DNA of 14,389 nucleotides from Betaproteobacteria bacterium (GTDB lineage: Bacteria; Pseudomonadota; Gammaproteobacteria; Burkholderiales; Casimicrobiaceae): positions 1 to 14,389 of the forward strand of contig VBCS01000083.1 in assembly GCA_005888955.1 (NCBI GenBank). The letters are read 5' to 3'. Position 1 is the stretch's first letter, and each line of letters opens with the position of its first letter. The position numbers and the translations under genes were made by a program. The notes under the pieces are model-generated. The model was given only the letters and a program-made list of their open reading frames with translations, searched no databases and was not told where the DNA came from. Below, piece by piece: positions 5,549 through 13,514 of the stretch.

Positions 5549-7408
5549 TCAGCCAGCTTTCTCGCGACCGCGGCCGCGGCGGCGCTTCACGTGCCCGCTT
5601 TCGGGCGGCGCCTTCCGCATTCCGCCGCTGCGATGCTCGCAAGGTCCGCCGCGGCTGCTCACATTGCGCGCCGTGTTGATCAACGCGACATGGGTGATCG
5701 CCTGCGGAAAGTTGCCGAGCTGGCGCCGCGCGCGCGGGTCGTATTCTTCGGCAAGCAATCCCACATCGTTGCGCAGTGCGAGCAGGCGCGTGAACAGCGC
5801 TTCGGCCTCGTCGCGACGCCCGGCGAGGCAGAGGTTGTCGGCGAGCCAGAACGAGCAGGGGAGGAACAGACCCTCGCCGGGCGGCAATCCATCCAGGTCC
5901 TCCGTGGTGCGATAGCGGGCGACAAGCCCGTCGACGAGCAAATCCTTCTGGATCGCAGCAAGCGTTCCACGCACGCGCGGATCGGTCGGCGGGACGAACC
6001 CAACCAGCGGTATCAGCAGCAGACTCGCATCGACCTCGTTGGAGCCGTAGGACTGAACGAACGAGCGCCGCGCCGGGTCATAGCCGCGCCGACAAACCTG
6101 GGCGTGAATACGCGCGCGCAATCGGCGCCAGCGTTTGAGCGGAGCATCGAACCGATTTTTCACCGCCGTCTTGATCGCCCGATCGACCGCGACCCAGGCC
6201 ATGACCTTGGAATGCGTGAAGTGCCGCTTCTCGCCGCGCACTTCCCAGATGCCGTTATCGGGCTCCTGCCAGCTCTTTTCGAGAAAAGCGATCAGCACGC
6301 GCTCGAATCGCCACGCGTCGGCATCCGGATCGAGACCTGCCGAGCGCGCCACGGCCAGGGCGTCGATCACCTCGCCATAAACGTCGAGCTGAGTCTGCGC
6401 GGCGGCTAAGTTGCCGATCCGCACCGGTACCGAGCGCTCGTAACCCGGCAGCCACGGCAGCTCGAGCTCGACGAGCTGCCTCTCTCCGGCCACGCCGTAC
6501 ACCGTCTGCAGGTCCTCGGGCTTTCCCGCCGCCGCGCGCAAGAGCCACTGGCGCCACGACTGTGCTTCGTCGCGATAGCCCGAAAGGAGCAGCGCATACA
6601 GCGTCATCGTCGCGTCGCGCGGCCAGCAGAAGCGATAATCCCAATTCCGCACGCCACCGATGCGCTCGGGCAGCGAAGTCGTTGCGGCGGCGACCATGCC
6701 GCCGGTGGGCGCGTACGTCAGTGCCTTGAGCGTGATCAGAGAGCGGACGACGGCGTCCCCCCAGCGGCCGCCGTACGTGCAGCGGCCGCACCACGTGCGC
6801 CAGGCGCGCTCTGTTGCATCGATCGCGGCGTAAGGGTCGATCGGCAGGGGCCGCGGCTGGTGCGAGGGAAAGTACGTGAGCACGAAGGGCACGCGCTCGC
6901 CGCGCGAAAGCGTGAAGTTGGCGACGGTGGTGAAGTCGACGCCGCGCGTCTCGACCGCCGATCTCAGCTCGAAAGAGTCGGGGCCGGCGGTGGCGAGCAG
7001 CGCGTCGTCGACGCGCCGCACCCACGGCGTCACGATGCCATAGCCGCAGCGGAGAATGAACTCCATGCGCATGGGAACGCGGCCGCGGAGGCATTCGACG
7101 ATGCGCACAAGGTCCGTGCGCTCCGGCCATAGCGGCATGCAGTCGATCACGCGGACGGCGCCCGAGGCGACTTCGAAGTCGGTCTCGAGAACCAGCGTCT
7201 GGTCGCGATAGCGACGCCGTACGGCGCGCGGTCTCTGGCGCGGCGCCAGCAACCAGCGACCGTGCTCACGCGTGCCGAGCAGTGCGGCGAAGCTGGCACG
7301 CGAGTCGAAGCGCGGCGCGCAAAGCCAGTCGATCGATCCGTCGCGACCTACGAGCGCTGCAGCACGCGTGTTGCCGATCAGCGCGTAGTCTTCGATTCGC
7401 AATGCCAT
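5549..7408 (-). CDS. Glycoside hydrolase family 15 protein (glucoamylase/trehalase-like)
   Basis: A 619-residue protein with the bacterial GH15 architecture: an N-terminal trehalase-like beta domain (IEDYALIGNTRAAALVGRDG, residues 5-24, and IDWLC) and a C-terminal alpha/alpha-barrel. Active-site motifs: GGVRNWDYRFCWPRDA (251-266), PDNGIWEVRG (383-392) with probable general acid Glu389, and LLAEEYDP (551-558) with probable base Glu554 or Glu555. NFPQAITHVALINTA closes the barrel. The family hydrolyses terminal alpha-glucosidic bonds; bacterial members include trehalases and glucodextranases, so substrate is undecided. No signal peptide is visible, suggesting a cytoplasmic enzyme. After about residue 580 there is an atypical basic, low-complexity tail ending RRRGRGREKAG. 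The ATG at 7408 has GGAG about 8 bases upstream. It lies 100 bases after the efflux channel gene on the same strand. Confidence 0.88.
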   Translation of the reverse strand: MALRIEDYALIGNTRAAALVGRDGSIDWLCAPRFDSRASFAALLGTREHGRWLLAPRQRPRAVRRRYRDQTLVLETDFEVASGAVRVIDCMPLWPERTDLVRIVECLRGRVPMRMEFILRCGYGIVTPWVRRVDDALLATAGPDSFELRSAVETRGVDFTTVANFTLSRGERVPFVLTYFPSHQPRPLPIDPYAAIDATERAWRTWCGRCTYGGRWGDAVVRSLITLKALTYAPTGGMVAAATTSLPERIGGVRNWDYRFCWPRDATMTLYALLLSGYRDEAQSWRQWLLRAAAGKPEDLQTVYGVAGERQLVELELPWLPGYERSVPVRIGNLAAAQTQLDVYGEVIDALAVARSAGLDPDADAWRFERVLIAFLEKSWQEPDNGIWEVRGEKRHFTHSKVMAWVAVDRAIKTAVKNRFDAPLKRWRRLRARIHAQVCRRGYDPARRSFVQSYGSNEVDASLLLIPLVGFVPPTDPRVRGTLAAIQKDLLVDGLVARYRTTEDLDGLPPGEGLFLPCSFWLADNLCLAGRRDEAEALFTRLLALRNDVGLLAEEYDPRARRQLGNFPQAITHVALINTARNVSSRGGPCEHRSGGMRKAPPESGHVKRRRGRGREKAG

Positions 7409-7500
7409 GTTCGGTCTCCGCGTCCGGATCGGGGTCGTACTGGGAATTCCGCGGCTGCGCCTTGCTCTCTCGCGCGGTCTTAGCTGGACGCTCGTTTGCT

Positions 7501-7516
7501 GGCGCTCGCTAGCGCC
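7501..7516 (-). terminator. Weak hairpin at the end of the efflux operon
   Basis: GGCGCT-cgct-AGCGCC (7501-7516) is a perfect 6-bp stem that includes the stop codon of the outer-membrane channel gene (CTA 7509-7511 on the plus strand). On the minus strand it is followed by CAGCAAACG, with no U-tract. It may stabilise the mRNA 3' end or slow RNA polymerase, but full termination before the GH15 gene is not supported. Confidence 0.3.
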
Positions 7517-8927
7517 GCGCCGTGCGTTCTCCGGGCTCCCATCCGCCGCCCAGCGCCTTCATCAGGTCGACGTTCGCGGACAGCAGGTTCTGGCGGCTGC
7601 GGATCAACGCCAGCTCGGAGATATTGAGGCTGCGCTGGGCATCGAGCACGTCGAGAAACCGCGTGTAGCCCGCTTCGTAACGGATCGTGGCGAGCCGCAG
7701 CGCCTCGCGCGCGGCATCGACACTGGCTTGCGCATCACGCTCCGTCGCGGCGTATTGGCGCACGTTGGTCAACGCGTCGACGACTTCGCGGAATGAGGTC
7801 TGGATCGTCTTCTCATAATTCGCGAGCGATTGCTGCCGGCGTGCCCGCTGCACGTCGACCAGCGCGCTGAGCTTGCCGCCTTCGAAGATCGGCGCCGAGA
7901 GATTTGCGCCGAGCGCCCAGATGCGCCCCGGCAGCGTGAACAGTCCCGCAAGCGCGGCGCTCTCGCCGCCGAAGTTTCCGGTGAGCGTGATCGTGGGAAA
8001 AAGCTGCGCCTTGGCCACGCCGATCTGGGCGTTCGCGGCGATCAGGTCCTGCTCGGCCTGGCGAATGTCGGGGCGCCGCTCGAGCAGCGTCGACGGTATC
8101 CCGGGGGGCGGAGCCGCGGGCCGCGGCAGCTGCGTGATGTCGCCGGGAACGAGCGTGAGATCGAGCTTTCCCGTCAGCGTGGCGAGAAGGTGTTCGCCAA
8201 GCTCGCGCTGCCGCGTGAACTCGTCGAGCTGGAGCGCCGCATCGAAGCGTGCGCCTTCCGCCTGGCGGACATCCAGGTCCGAAGCGAGGCCGCCCTCGGC
8301 GCGCCGGCGCACGATCGAGAGCGTCTCGTCACGGGACGCAAGCGTCGCGCGCGTCGAGGCGATCTGCGCGTCGAGCGAGCGCAGCGAGAAATACGTCTGC
8401 GTCGTCAACGCCGCAATCGAGAGTGTCACGACTTCCCGGGCGTACCGCGTGGAGAGGTCCTGCGCGCGCGCCGCCTCGGTCGCCCGGCGGAGCTTGCCCC
8501 AGAAATCGACCTCGAACGATGACGTGAGCGCGAGCCGGAGATCATTGCGCACGCTGGGCGTGCCGGCGGCAGGCGGCGACGCGACCTTGCTGCTGAAAGC
8601 CGTCCGGTTCGCGTTGCCGGAAAGATCGATCTCCGGAAACAGCGCCGCGTGGACCGCGCGCAAGTTTGCGTCGGCTTCCTCGATGCGCGCGACCGCCTGG
8701 CGAATATCGGTGTTGTTCGCGCGTGCCGTGGCGACAAGCTCGTCGAGCGTGGGGTCACCGAACAGCCGCCACCATTCCGGCGGCACGGAGTCCGCAACCA
8801 CGGTGGTCGCGTCGGCGCCCGTGAACGCATCCGGCAATGGCACGGTCGGCCGCTCGTAATCCGGCCCGACCATGCAGCCGGCGAGTGCGAACCCGGCCAG
8901 GCCGATCAGCAGACGGCGCAGGTTCAT
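7509..8927 (-). CDS. RND efflux outer-membrane channel lipoprotein (NodT/OprM family)
   Basis: A 472-residue TolC-like channel that exports substrates across the outer membrane for the adjacent RND pump. The N-terminus is a lipoprotein signal, MNLRRLLIGLAGFALAG, with lipobox LAGC and Cys18, then MVGPDYERP, typical of OprM/NodT proteins. The two internally repeated halves are visible: WWRLFGDPTLDELVA at about residue 52 with the following helix, and a second half beginning with LLERRPDIRQAE (282-293), then AKAQLFPTITLTG. Start choice: ATG at 8927 places the signal peptide at the N-terminus and has a GGGGGT site 7 bases upstream. An in-frame ATG at 8984 would add 19 basic residues before the signal and reads through the repeat hairpin. 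It is the third gene of the efflux operon. Confidence 0.93.
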   Translation of the reverse strand: MNLRRLLIGLAGFALAGCMVGPDYERPTVPLPDAFTGADATTVVADSVPPEWWRLFGDPTLDELVATARANNTDIRQAVARIEEADANLRAVHAALFPEIDLSGNANRTAFSSKVASPPAAGTPSVRNDLRLALTSSFEVDFWGKLRRATEAARAQDLSTRYAREVVTLSIAALTTQTYFSLRSLDAQIASTRATLASRDETLSIVRRRAEGGLASDLDVRQAEGARFDAALQLDEFTRQRELGEHLLATLTGKLDLTLVPGDITQLPRPAAPPPGIPSTLLERRPDIRQAEQDLIAANAQIGVAKAQLFPTITLTGNFGGESAALAGLFTLPGRIWALGANLSAPIFEGGKLSALVDVQRARRQQSLANYEKTIQTSFREVVDALTNVRQYAATERDAQASVDAAREALRLATIRYEAGYTRFLDVLDAQRSLNISELALIRSRQNLLSANVDLMKALGGGWEPGERTARR

Positions 8928-8965
8928 TGGTGTACCCCCACGCTTGCGGCTGCCGCTGCTGCGCT

Positions 8966-8980
8966 GCCCCCGAAGGGGGC
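8966..8980. repeat. Short GC-rich hairpin between pump and channel genes
   Basis: GCCCCC-gaa-GGGGGC (8966-8980) is a perfect 6-bp stem with a 3-base loop inside the 79-base gap between the pump stop (9007) and the channel start (8927). The surrounding text (CCCCCACGCTTGCGGCTGC before it, CGCACCCGCGCCTTGG after it) resembles dispersed intergenic palindromes common in Burkholderiales. It has no U-tract. In an operon it could set the ratio of upstream to downstream mRNA by blocking 3' exonucleases. Confidence 0.55.
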
Positions 8981-9006
8981 GCACCCGCGCCTTGGCCCTG
9001 CGGCGC

Positions 9007-12000
9007 TCATGCCGGTTTCACGTCGACGACCGCAGGCACCGCAGCGGGCTTCGCCTTGCGCCCCGACAGCAGCACGAAGAAGAGCGGAATGAAAACGGTG
9101 GCGATGAATGTTGCGACGAGCATGCCGCCGAACACTCCCGTACCCATCGATCGCCTCGCGGCCGCGCCGGCGCCGCTCGCGAGCACCAGCGGCAGTACCC
9201 CCAACATGAACGCGAGCGAGGTCATGACGATCGGGCGAAAGCGCAGCCGCGCCGCTTCGAGCGCCGCCTCCAGCGGTGCGAGCCCCTTCGCCTGCTCCTG
9301 CGCCGCGAATTCGACGATCAGGATCCCGTTCTTCGCCGCTAGGCCGATCATCACCAGCAGGCCGATCTGGAAGTAGACGTCGTTGCTGAAATTGCGCAGG
9401 AAGATCGCGGTGAGCGCGCCGAGCAAGCCGAATGGCACCGCGAGCAACACCGCGGTCGGCAGCGACCAGCGCTCGTAATTGGCGGAGAGAATCAAAAACA
9501 CCATCACGATCGCGAAGCTGAAGGCGATGATCGACTGCGTGCCGACGCGTTTTTCTTGGAACGCCTGACCCGTCCAGGCTATCGTGTAACCGGCCGGCAG
9601 CGTCTTCGCGGCGACATCCTCGACCGCCGTGATCGCCTGGCCGGAGCTCACATTGGGCGCGCTGTTCCCGAGAACCTTGGCGGCGAGGAAACCGTTGTAA
9701 CGTGCGAGCTGCTCGGGCCCGACCACGTTTTTCATGCTGATCAGCGCCTTCACCGGAATCATGCCGCCGCTCGACGAACGCACGTAGACATTACCGAGAT
9801 CTTCCGGCGTGGCGCGATACGCGCCTTCCGCCTGCAGCTGAACGCGGTAGGTGTGGCCAAACTTGTTGAAGTCATTGACGTAGAGCACGCCCATCGTCGC
9901 TTGCAGCGCGTCGAAGACGTCCTTGATCGGGACACCGAGCGCGACCGCCTTCTCGCGGTCGACGTCGAGATAGAGTTGCGGCGAGGTGGGCCGGTAGAAC
10001 GACGCGATGGCAGTGAGCTCCGGCCGCTTGCGAAGCTCGCTCAAGAATTGCTGCAGGTTCTGATAGAGCTTCTGCGGATCGGCATCGGCGCGGTCCTGCA
10101 AATACACTTCGAATCCGCCGGCCGTCCCGAGGCCCCGGATCGCCGCCGGATTGAACGCGAGCACCGTCCCCTGCGGCAGCGTCGCGCCCTGAGCGATCAC
10201 GTACTTGGCCACGTCGTCGGCGGTCGCCTTGCGCTCGTCCCAGAGCTTGAGCGGGATGAAGATCGTCGCAGCATTGGTCTTGTTCGCTCCCGCAATCACG
10301 TCGAACCCGTTGACCACGAAAACGTGCTCGACTGCAGGGTGCCCGAGCAGGATCTTCTGCACCGTCGCGCCCAGTTCCTGCGTGCGCTGCAGCGTCGCGC
10401 CGTCCGGCAGCGTGAGCGAGCCGATGATGTAGCCCTGATCCTCCGGCGGGACGAACCCACTGGGCACCGTCCTGAACAGCAGCGCATCGACGCCGAGGAT
10501 TGCGGCGAAGGCGAGAAGGGCGATGACCCGGTGGCGTGCGGTGGCCCGCACGCAGGAGAGATAGAAGCGGGTCAGCCACGCGAACGAACGGTTGAACGGC
10601 CGGAACAGGCGGTTCTCGATGTGCTGAGGTTTGAGCAACAGCGCGCACAGCGCGGGCGTGAGCGTCAGCGCGACCACGCCGGAGATCGTGACCGCGGTCG
10701 CCACCGTGACCGCGAATTGCTGGTAGAGTTTGCCGGCGAGCCCGCCGAGGAACGCGACCGGCACGAACACCGACACCAGAACCAGCTCGATGGCGACGAT
10801 CGCACCGGTTACTTCGCGCATCGACTCGATCGCGGCCTCCTTGGGCGAGAGCTTCTTCTCCGCCATCAGCCGCTCGACGTTTTCCAGCACCACGATCGCG
10901 TCGTCAACTACGATCCCGGTTGCAATCACGATCGCAAACAGCGTCAGCGTGTTCAAGGTGAAACCGAAGAGCATGAGGCCGCCGAACGCGCCGATAAGCG
11001 ACACCGGCACCGCGATGATAGGGATCAGCGTCGCGCGCCAGCTCTGCAGGAACACGAACACGACCAGCAGCACCAGAAACGCCGCCTCGCTCAGCGTAAT
11101 GACCACCTCGTGGATCGACTGCTGCACGAAACGCGTCGTATCGAACGGGATAAGCTGCGTCACGCCCTGCGGGAAGGTCTGCGCGAGCCGCGCTATCCCC
11201 AAGCGCACCGAGTCGGCGACCTTGAGCGCGTTCGCGCCCGACTGCAGGAACACCGCGATGCCAACGGTCGGCTGGCCGTCGAGGTTGGTGAATGCGTCGT
11301 AGCTCACGGCGCCCAGCTCGATCCGCGCGACATCGCGGACGCGCAGTGCGCCGCCGGGACCGGTGGAGCGCAGCACGATATTGCCGAAATCGGCGGGGTC
11401 CTCGAGGCGCCCACGCGCGGTGACGGTGTAGACGAGTGCCTGCCCGGCCGGTGCCGGCTCGGCACCGATCTTGCCGGCGGCATACTGATAGTTCTGAGCC
11501 GAGATCGCGCTCGCGACGTCGGTCGCGGTGATGCCTAGCTGCGACATTTTCGCCGGGTTGAGCCAGATGCGCATCGAGTAGTCGCGCGCGCCGAATATGG
11601 TTGCGTCGGCAACGCCGGGAATGCGCTTGAGCTCGTCCAGGATGTTGATCGTGGCGTAGTTGCTGAGATAAAGCGTATCGTAGCGCGGGTCGTTCGACGT
11701 AAGCGCGATGACGAGCAGAATGTCCGTCGAACGCTTTTGCGCGACCACGCCGGTCTGCCGCACGACGTCGGGAAGCCGCGGCAGCGCGATCGCGACGCGG
11801 TTGTTGACATCGATCACCGCCTTGTCGGCGTTCGAGCCGACCTCGAACGTGCAGGCGATCGTCAGCGTGCCGTTGGTCGCCGCCGTCGAGCTGAAGTAAG
11901 AGAGGTTCTCGACGCCGGAGAGCTGCTCCTCGATCGGTGCCGCGACGGTGCGCGCCAGCGTCTCCGCGCTCGCGCCCGGATAGTTGGCCGTAATCACGAC

Positions 12001-12132
12001 TGTCGGAGGCGCTATCTCCGGATACTGCGCGACCGGGAGCACCTGCGAGGCAATGAGTCCCGCCAGCGTGATGATGATCGAGATGACGCCGGCGAAGATC
12101 GGCCGGTTGATGAAGAACTGCGAGAAGGACAC
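9007..12132 (-). CDS. RND multidrug efflux inner-membrane transporter (HAE1 family, AcrB-like)
   Basis: A 1041-residue proton-driven RND pump of the hydrophobe/amphiphile efflux type, of normal length. The N-terminus FINRPIFAGVISIIITLAGL is the first membrane helix. The family motif ATGIVVDDAIVVLENVER gives Asp410-Asp411, equal to the AcrB Asp407-Asp408 proton-relay pair in TM4. Twelve helices and two large periplasmic loops fit. The C-terminal block with GLAAKNGILIVEFAAQ carries the relay lysine region, and ends in GTGVFGGMLVATFIATVFIPLFF. The start is GTG at 12132, 11 bases after the adaptor stop, with AGGGA 8 bases upstream. It lies between adaptor and channel genes in one operon. The sequence does not show the substrate; HAE1 members export drugs, dyes, solvents or phenolics. 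Confidence 0.96.
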   Translation of the reverse strand: MSFSQFFINRPIFAGVISIIITLAGLIASQVLPVAQYPEIAPPTVVITANYPGASAETLARTVAAPIEEQLSGVENLSYFSSTAATNGTLTIACTFEVGSNADKAVIDVNNRVAIALPRLPDVVRQTGVVAQKRSTDILLVIALTSNDPRYDTLYLSNYATINILDELKRIPGVADATIFGARDYSMRIWLNPAKMSQLGITATDVASAISAQNYQYAAGKIGAEPAPAGQALVYTVTARGRLEDPADFGNIVLRSTGPGGALRVRDVARIELGAVSYDAFTNLDGQPTVGIAVFLQSGANALKVADSVRLGIARLAQTFPQGVTQLIPFDTTRFVQQSIHEVVITLSEAAFLVLLVVFVFLQSWRATLIPIIAVPVSLIGAFGGLMLFGFTLNTLTLFAIVIATGIVVDDAIVVLENVERLMAEKKLSPKEAAIESMREVTGAIVAIELVLVSVFVPVAFLGGLAGKLYQQFAVTVATAVTISGVVALTLTPALCALLLKPQHIENRLFRPFNRSFAWLTRFYLSCVRATARHRVIALLAFAAILGVDALLFRTVPSGFVPPEDQGYIIGSLTLPDGATLQRTQELGATVQKILLGHPAVEHVFVVNGFDVIAGANKTNAATIFIPLKLWDERKATADDVAKYVIAQGATLPQGTVLAFNPAAIRGLGTAGGFEVYLQDRADADPQKLYQNLQQFLSELRKRPELTAIASFYRPTSPQLYLDVDREKAVALGVPIKDVFDALQATMGVLYVNDFNKFGHTYRVQLQAEGAYRATPEDLGNVYVRSSSGGMIPVKALISMKNVVGPEQLARYNGFLAAKVLGNSAPNVSSGQAITAVEDVAAKTLPAGYTIAWTGQAFQEKRVGTQSIIAFSFAIVMVFLILSANYERWSLPTAVLLAVPFGLLGALTAIFLRNFSNDVYFQIGLLVMIGLAAKNGILIVEFAAQEQAKGLAPLEAALEAARLRFRPIVMTSLAFMLGVLPLVLASGAGAAARRSMGTGVFGGMLVATFIATVFIPLFFVLLSGRKAKPAAVPAVVDVKPA

Positions 12133-12143
12133 GGCCGCCGTCC

Positions 12144-13292
12144 CTACTTGGCCGGCGCGCCGGATGACGCCGGTTGCGCCGGCGCGGCGCTGGCCGCCGG
12201 CGCTTCGGTCACCGGCACGCCGGGCCGGACCTTCAGCAGATTATCGACGATCACTCGGTCGCCGGTATTCAGTCCGGACATGATCACCCAGTCGGACCCG
12301 ATCCAGTCGCCGGTCTTTACCGGCCGCGCCTGCGCCTTGCCCTCGGCGTCGACGACGAATACGAGATACGCCTTCTCGGTCTGGACGACGGCGGCTTGCG
12401 GAACGAGGAACACGTTGTCCCGCTCGCCGGCGGTGATGCGCACGGTGACGAACTGGCCGGGAAGAAGCTGCTCGCGCGGATTGTCGAACTCGGCGCGCAG
12501 TTGCTGCGTGCCGAGCCTGGCGTCGAGCGCGGTGGCGGCGAAATTGAGGCGGCCCCTGGTCGGGTAAGTCGAGCCGTCGGGAAACACGAGCTGAACGTCG
12601 ACCGGCGTCGCTCGCGACAGCCGCCCGCCCGGAAGCTTCGCGAGATCGGTCTCGGCCAGGCTGAAGCGCACCCAGATCGGCGTCAACTGATTGATCGTCG
12701 TGAGCAGGCTGCTGGCCGCGTCGGTCGTGATCAGCGTCCCGATCGAATGTTCCGCGCGCCCGCTGATGCCCGCCACGGGCGCGGTCACGTTGGTGTACGA
12801 CAGATTGAGCTCAGCTTGGCGCACGGCGGCGTTGACGGCGCGATCGGCGACCAGCGGCTTCAGCCGCGCTTCCTCCCGCCGCCCTTGCTCGACTTGCGCC
12901 GTCGCCTGCGCAAGCTGCGCCCTCGCCTGCGCGAGCGCAACCTCGTACGGCGCGCGATCGATTTCGAACAGCGGCGCGCCCTCTTTCACCGGATCGCCCT
13001 CGCGATAGAACTGTTTCTGGAGGATGCCGGAAACGCGCGCGCGCACCTCGACCTGCTTCGAGCCTTCGACCTGACCGACGATGTCGAACCGGATGGGGAC
13101 ACGCTTCGGCTCGACCTTGGCGATATGCACCGGCACCGCGGCCGGTGCGGCGGCCGCTGCGCGCGATGCAGCATCGTCCTTGCCGCACGCGGTGAGTAGC
13201 GCCACGGTGAAAAGCGCAAGCACGCAATGCGCAGCGGCCATTGACGCCGGGCGACAGCTTTGCGCCGACATGGTGTTCTTGCTTAGCGGCAT
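12144..13292 (-). CDS. RND efflux periplasmic adaptor lipoprotein (AcrA/MexA family), short coiled-coil hairpin
   Basis: A 382-residue membrane fusion protein linking the RND pump to the outer-membrane channel. The lipoprotein signal ends LLTACGKDD with lipobox Cys36 counted from the ATG at 13292. That start has GAGGA about 11 bases upstream; Met8 and Met18 are other possible starts. The order is beta-barrel and lipoyl halves (VEGSKQVEVRARVSGILQK, about 75-93), the coiled-coil hairpin (about 116-167), then SYTNVTAPVAGISGRAEHS (165-183), and the membrane-proximal domains. Odd point: helix 1 reaches the docking tip R143xxxL147, where the usual Ser is Asn154. The chain then jumps to AAVRQAELNLSYT, the end of helix 2. 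Compared with AcrA about 22 residues of helix 2 are missing, in frame. First gene of the efflux operon. Confidence 0.93.
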   Translation of the reverse strand: MPLSKNTMSAQSCRPASMAAAHCVLALFTVALLTACGKDDAASRAAAAAPAAVPVHIAKVEPKRVPIRFDIVGQVEGSKQVEVRARVSGILQKQFYREGDPVKEGAPLFEIDRAPYEVALAQARAQLAQATAQVEQGRREEARLKPLVADRAVNAAVRQAELNLSYTNVTAPVAGISGRAEHSIGTLITTDAASSLLTTINQLTPIWVRFSLAETDLAKLPGGRLSRATPVDVQLVFPDGSTYPTRGRLNFAATALDARLGTQQLRAEFDNPREQLLPGQFVTVRITAGERDNVFLVPQAAVVQTEKAYLVFVVDAEGKAQARPVKTGDWIGSDWVIMSGLNTGDRVIVDNLLKVRPGVPVTEAPAASAAPAQPASSGAPAK

Positions 13293-13308
13293 GAGCGGAG
13301 AGTTCCTC

Positions 13309-13337
13309 GAAAAACAGGGGCGCGTTGGACGCGCCCC
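13309..13337 (-). terminator. Terminator-like hairpin in the 5' leader of the efflux operon
   Basis: On the minus strand GGGGCGCG (13337-13330) and CGCGCCCC (13324-13317) form a perfect 8-bp stem with a 5-base loop, followed at once by TGTTTTT (complement of bases 13310-13316). This has the form of an intrinsic terminator pointing toward the adaptor gene, whose ATG is 17 bases further on. No gene on this strand ends here, so it is either a leader attenuator, an insulator against upstream transcription, or a 5' stabilising stem. Confidence 0.65.
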
Positions 13338-13344
13338 GCGCGCG

Positions 13345-13353
13345 ATTATTACA
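13345..13353 (-). promoter_or_regulatory. Possible extended -10 element for the efflux operon
   Basis: The minus strand reads TGTAATAAT here: AATAAT matches TATAAT at five of six positions and has a TG one base upstream, as in extended -10 promoters. No good -35 is seen 17 bases upstream. The predicted transcript start would fall close to the base of the terminator-like hairpin at 13317-13337. This is the only AT-rich patch in the leader. Confidence 0.35.
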
Positions 13354-13355
13354 CA

Positions 13356-13392
13356 ATCGCTTCGCGATCGCCGCCGCGGTACGGATACCGCG
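13356..13392. promoter_or_regulatory. Two dyads (candidate operators) in the divergent efflux/pobA control region
   Basis: Two perfect dyads lie side by side: ATCGC-ttc-GCGAT (13356-13368) and CGCGGTA-cgga-TACCGCG (13375-13392). The second lies just upstream of where the -35 of the possible efflux promoter would be. Between here and the pobA start, a weak pobA promoter may be TTGCGC (13435-13440) and TACCAT (13459-13464), 18 bases apart. No regulator gene (PobR or TetR type) is in the window, so binding is inferred from symmetry and position alone. Confidence 0.4.
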
Positions 13393-13514
13393 CGCGCCAG
13401 CGACCCGATAACGAGCTTGCGAGGGCCGCAGCGGTTGCGCCGGCCGCGGCGGCACAGCTACCATGCCATGCAAGATCGGGAGTACGACAGCAGCGCTTCA
13501 AAGGAGGAAAGCCG

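Noticed and set aside
5513..6409. 298-codon open frame antisense to the GH15 gene
   Set aside because: It begins inside the terminator and has no recognisable domain; the GH15 active-site motifs are on the other strand.
7409..7508. Possible separate promoter for the GH15 gene in the 100-base gap
   Set aside because: I find no convincing -10/-35 pair; the gene may depend on readthrough from the efflux operon or on a promoter within the channel gene.
7830..8859. Two long plus-strand open frames (230 and 328 codons) antisense to the outer-membrane channel gene
   Set aside because: Both are shadow frames of a clear NodT/OprM gene; compositions are Ser- or Arg-biased with no motif.
8928..8984. 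Upstream ATG (8984) as the start of the outer-membrane channel gene
   Set aside because: It would put 19 basic residues before the lipoprotein signal peptide and translate through the hairpin; ATG 8927 with GGGGGT upstream fits better.
9556..11538. 660-codon open frame on the plus strand, antisense to the RND pump gene
   Set aside because: The translation is Arg/Asp/Glu/His-rich with no recognisable domain, as expected for the mirror frame of a high-GC gene. The opposite strand encodes a complete, well-conserved pump.
12174..13199. 341-codon open frame antisense to the adaptor gene
   Set aside because: Low-complexity Arg-rich translation and no domain; the adaptor frame on the other strand has clear family motifs.
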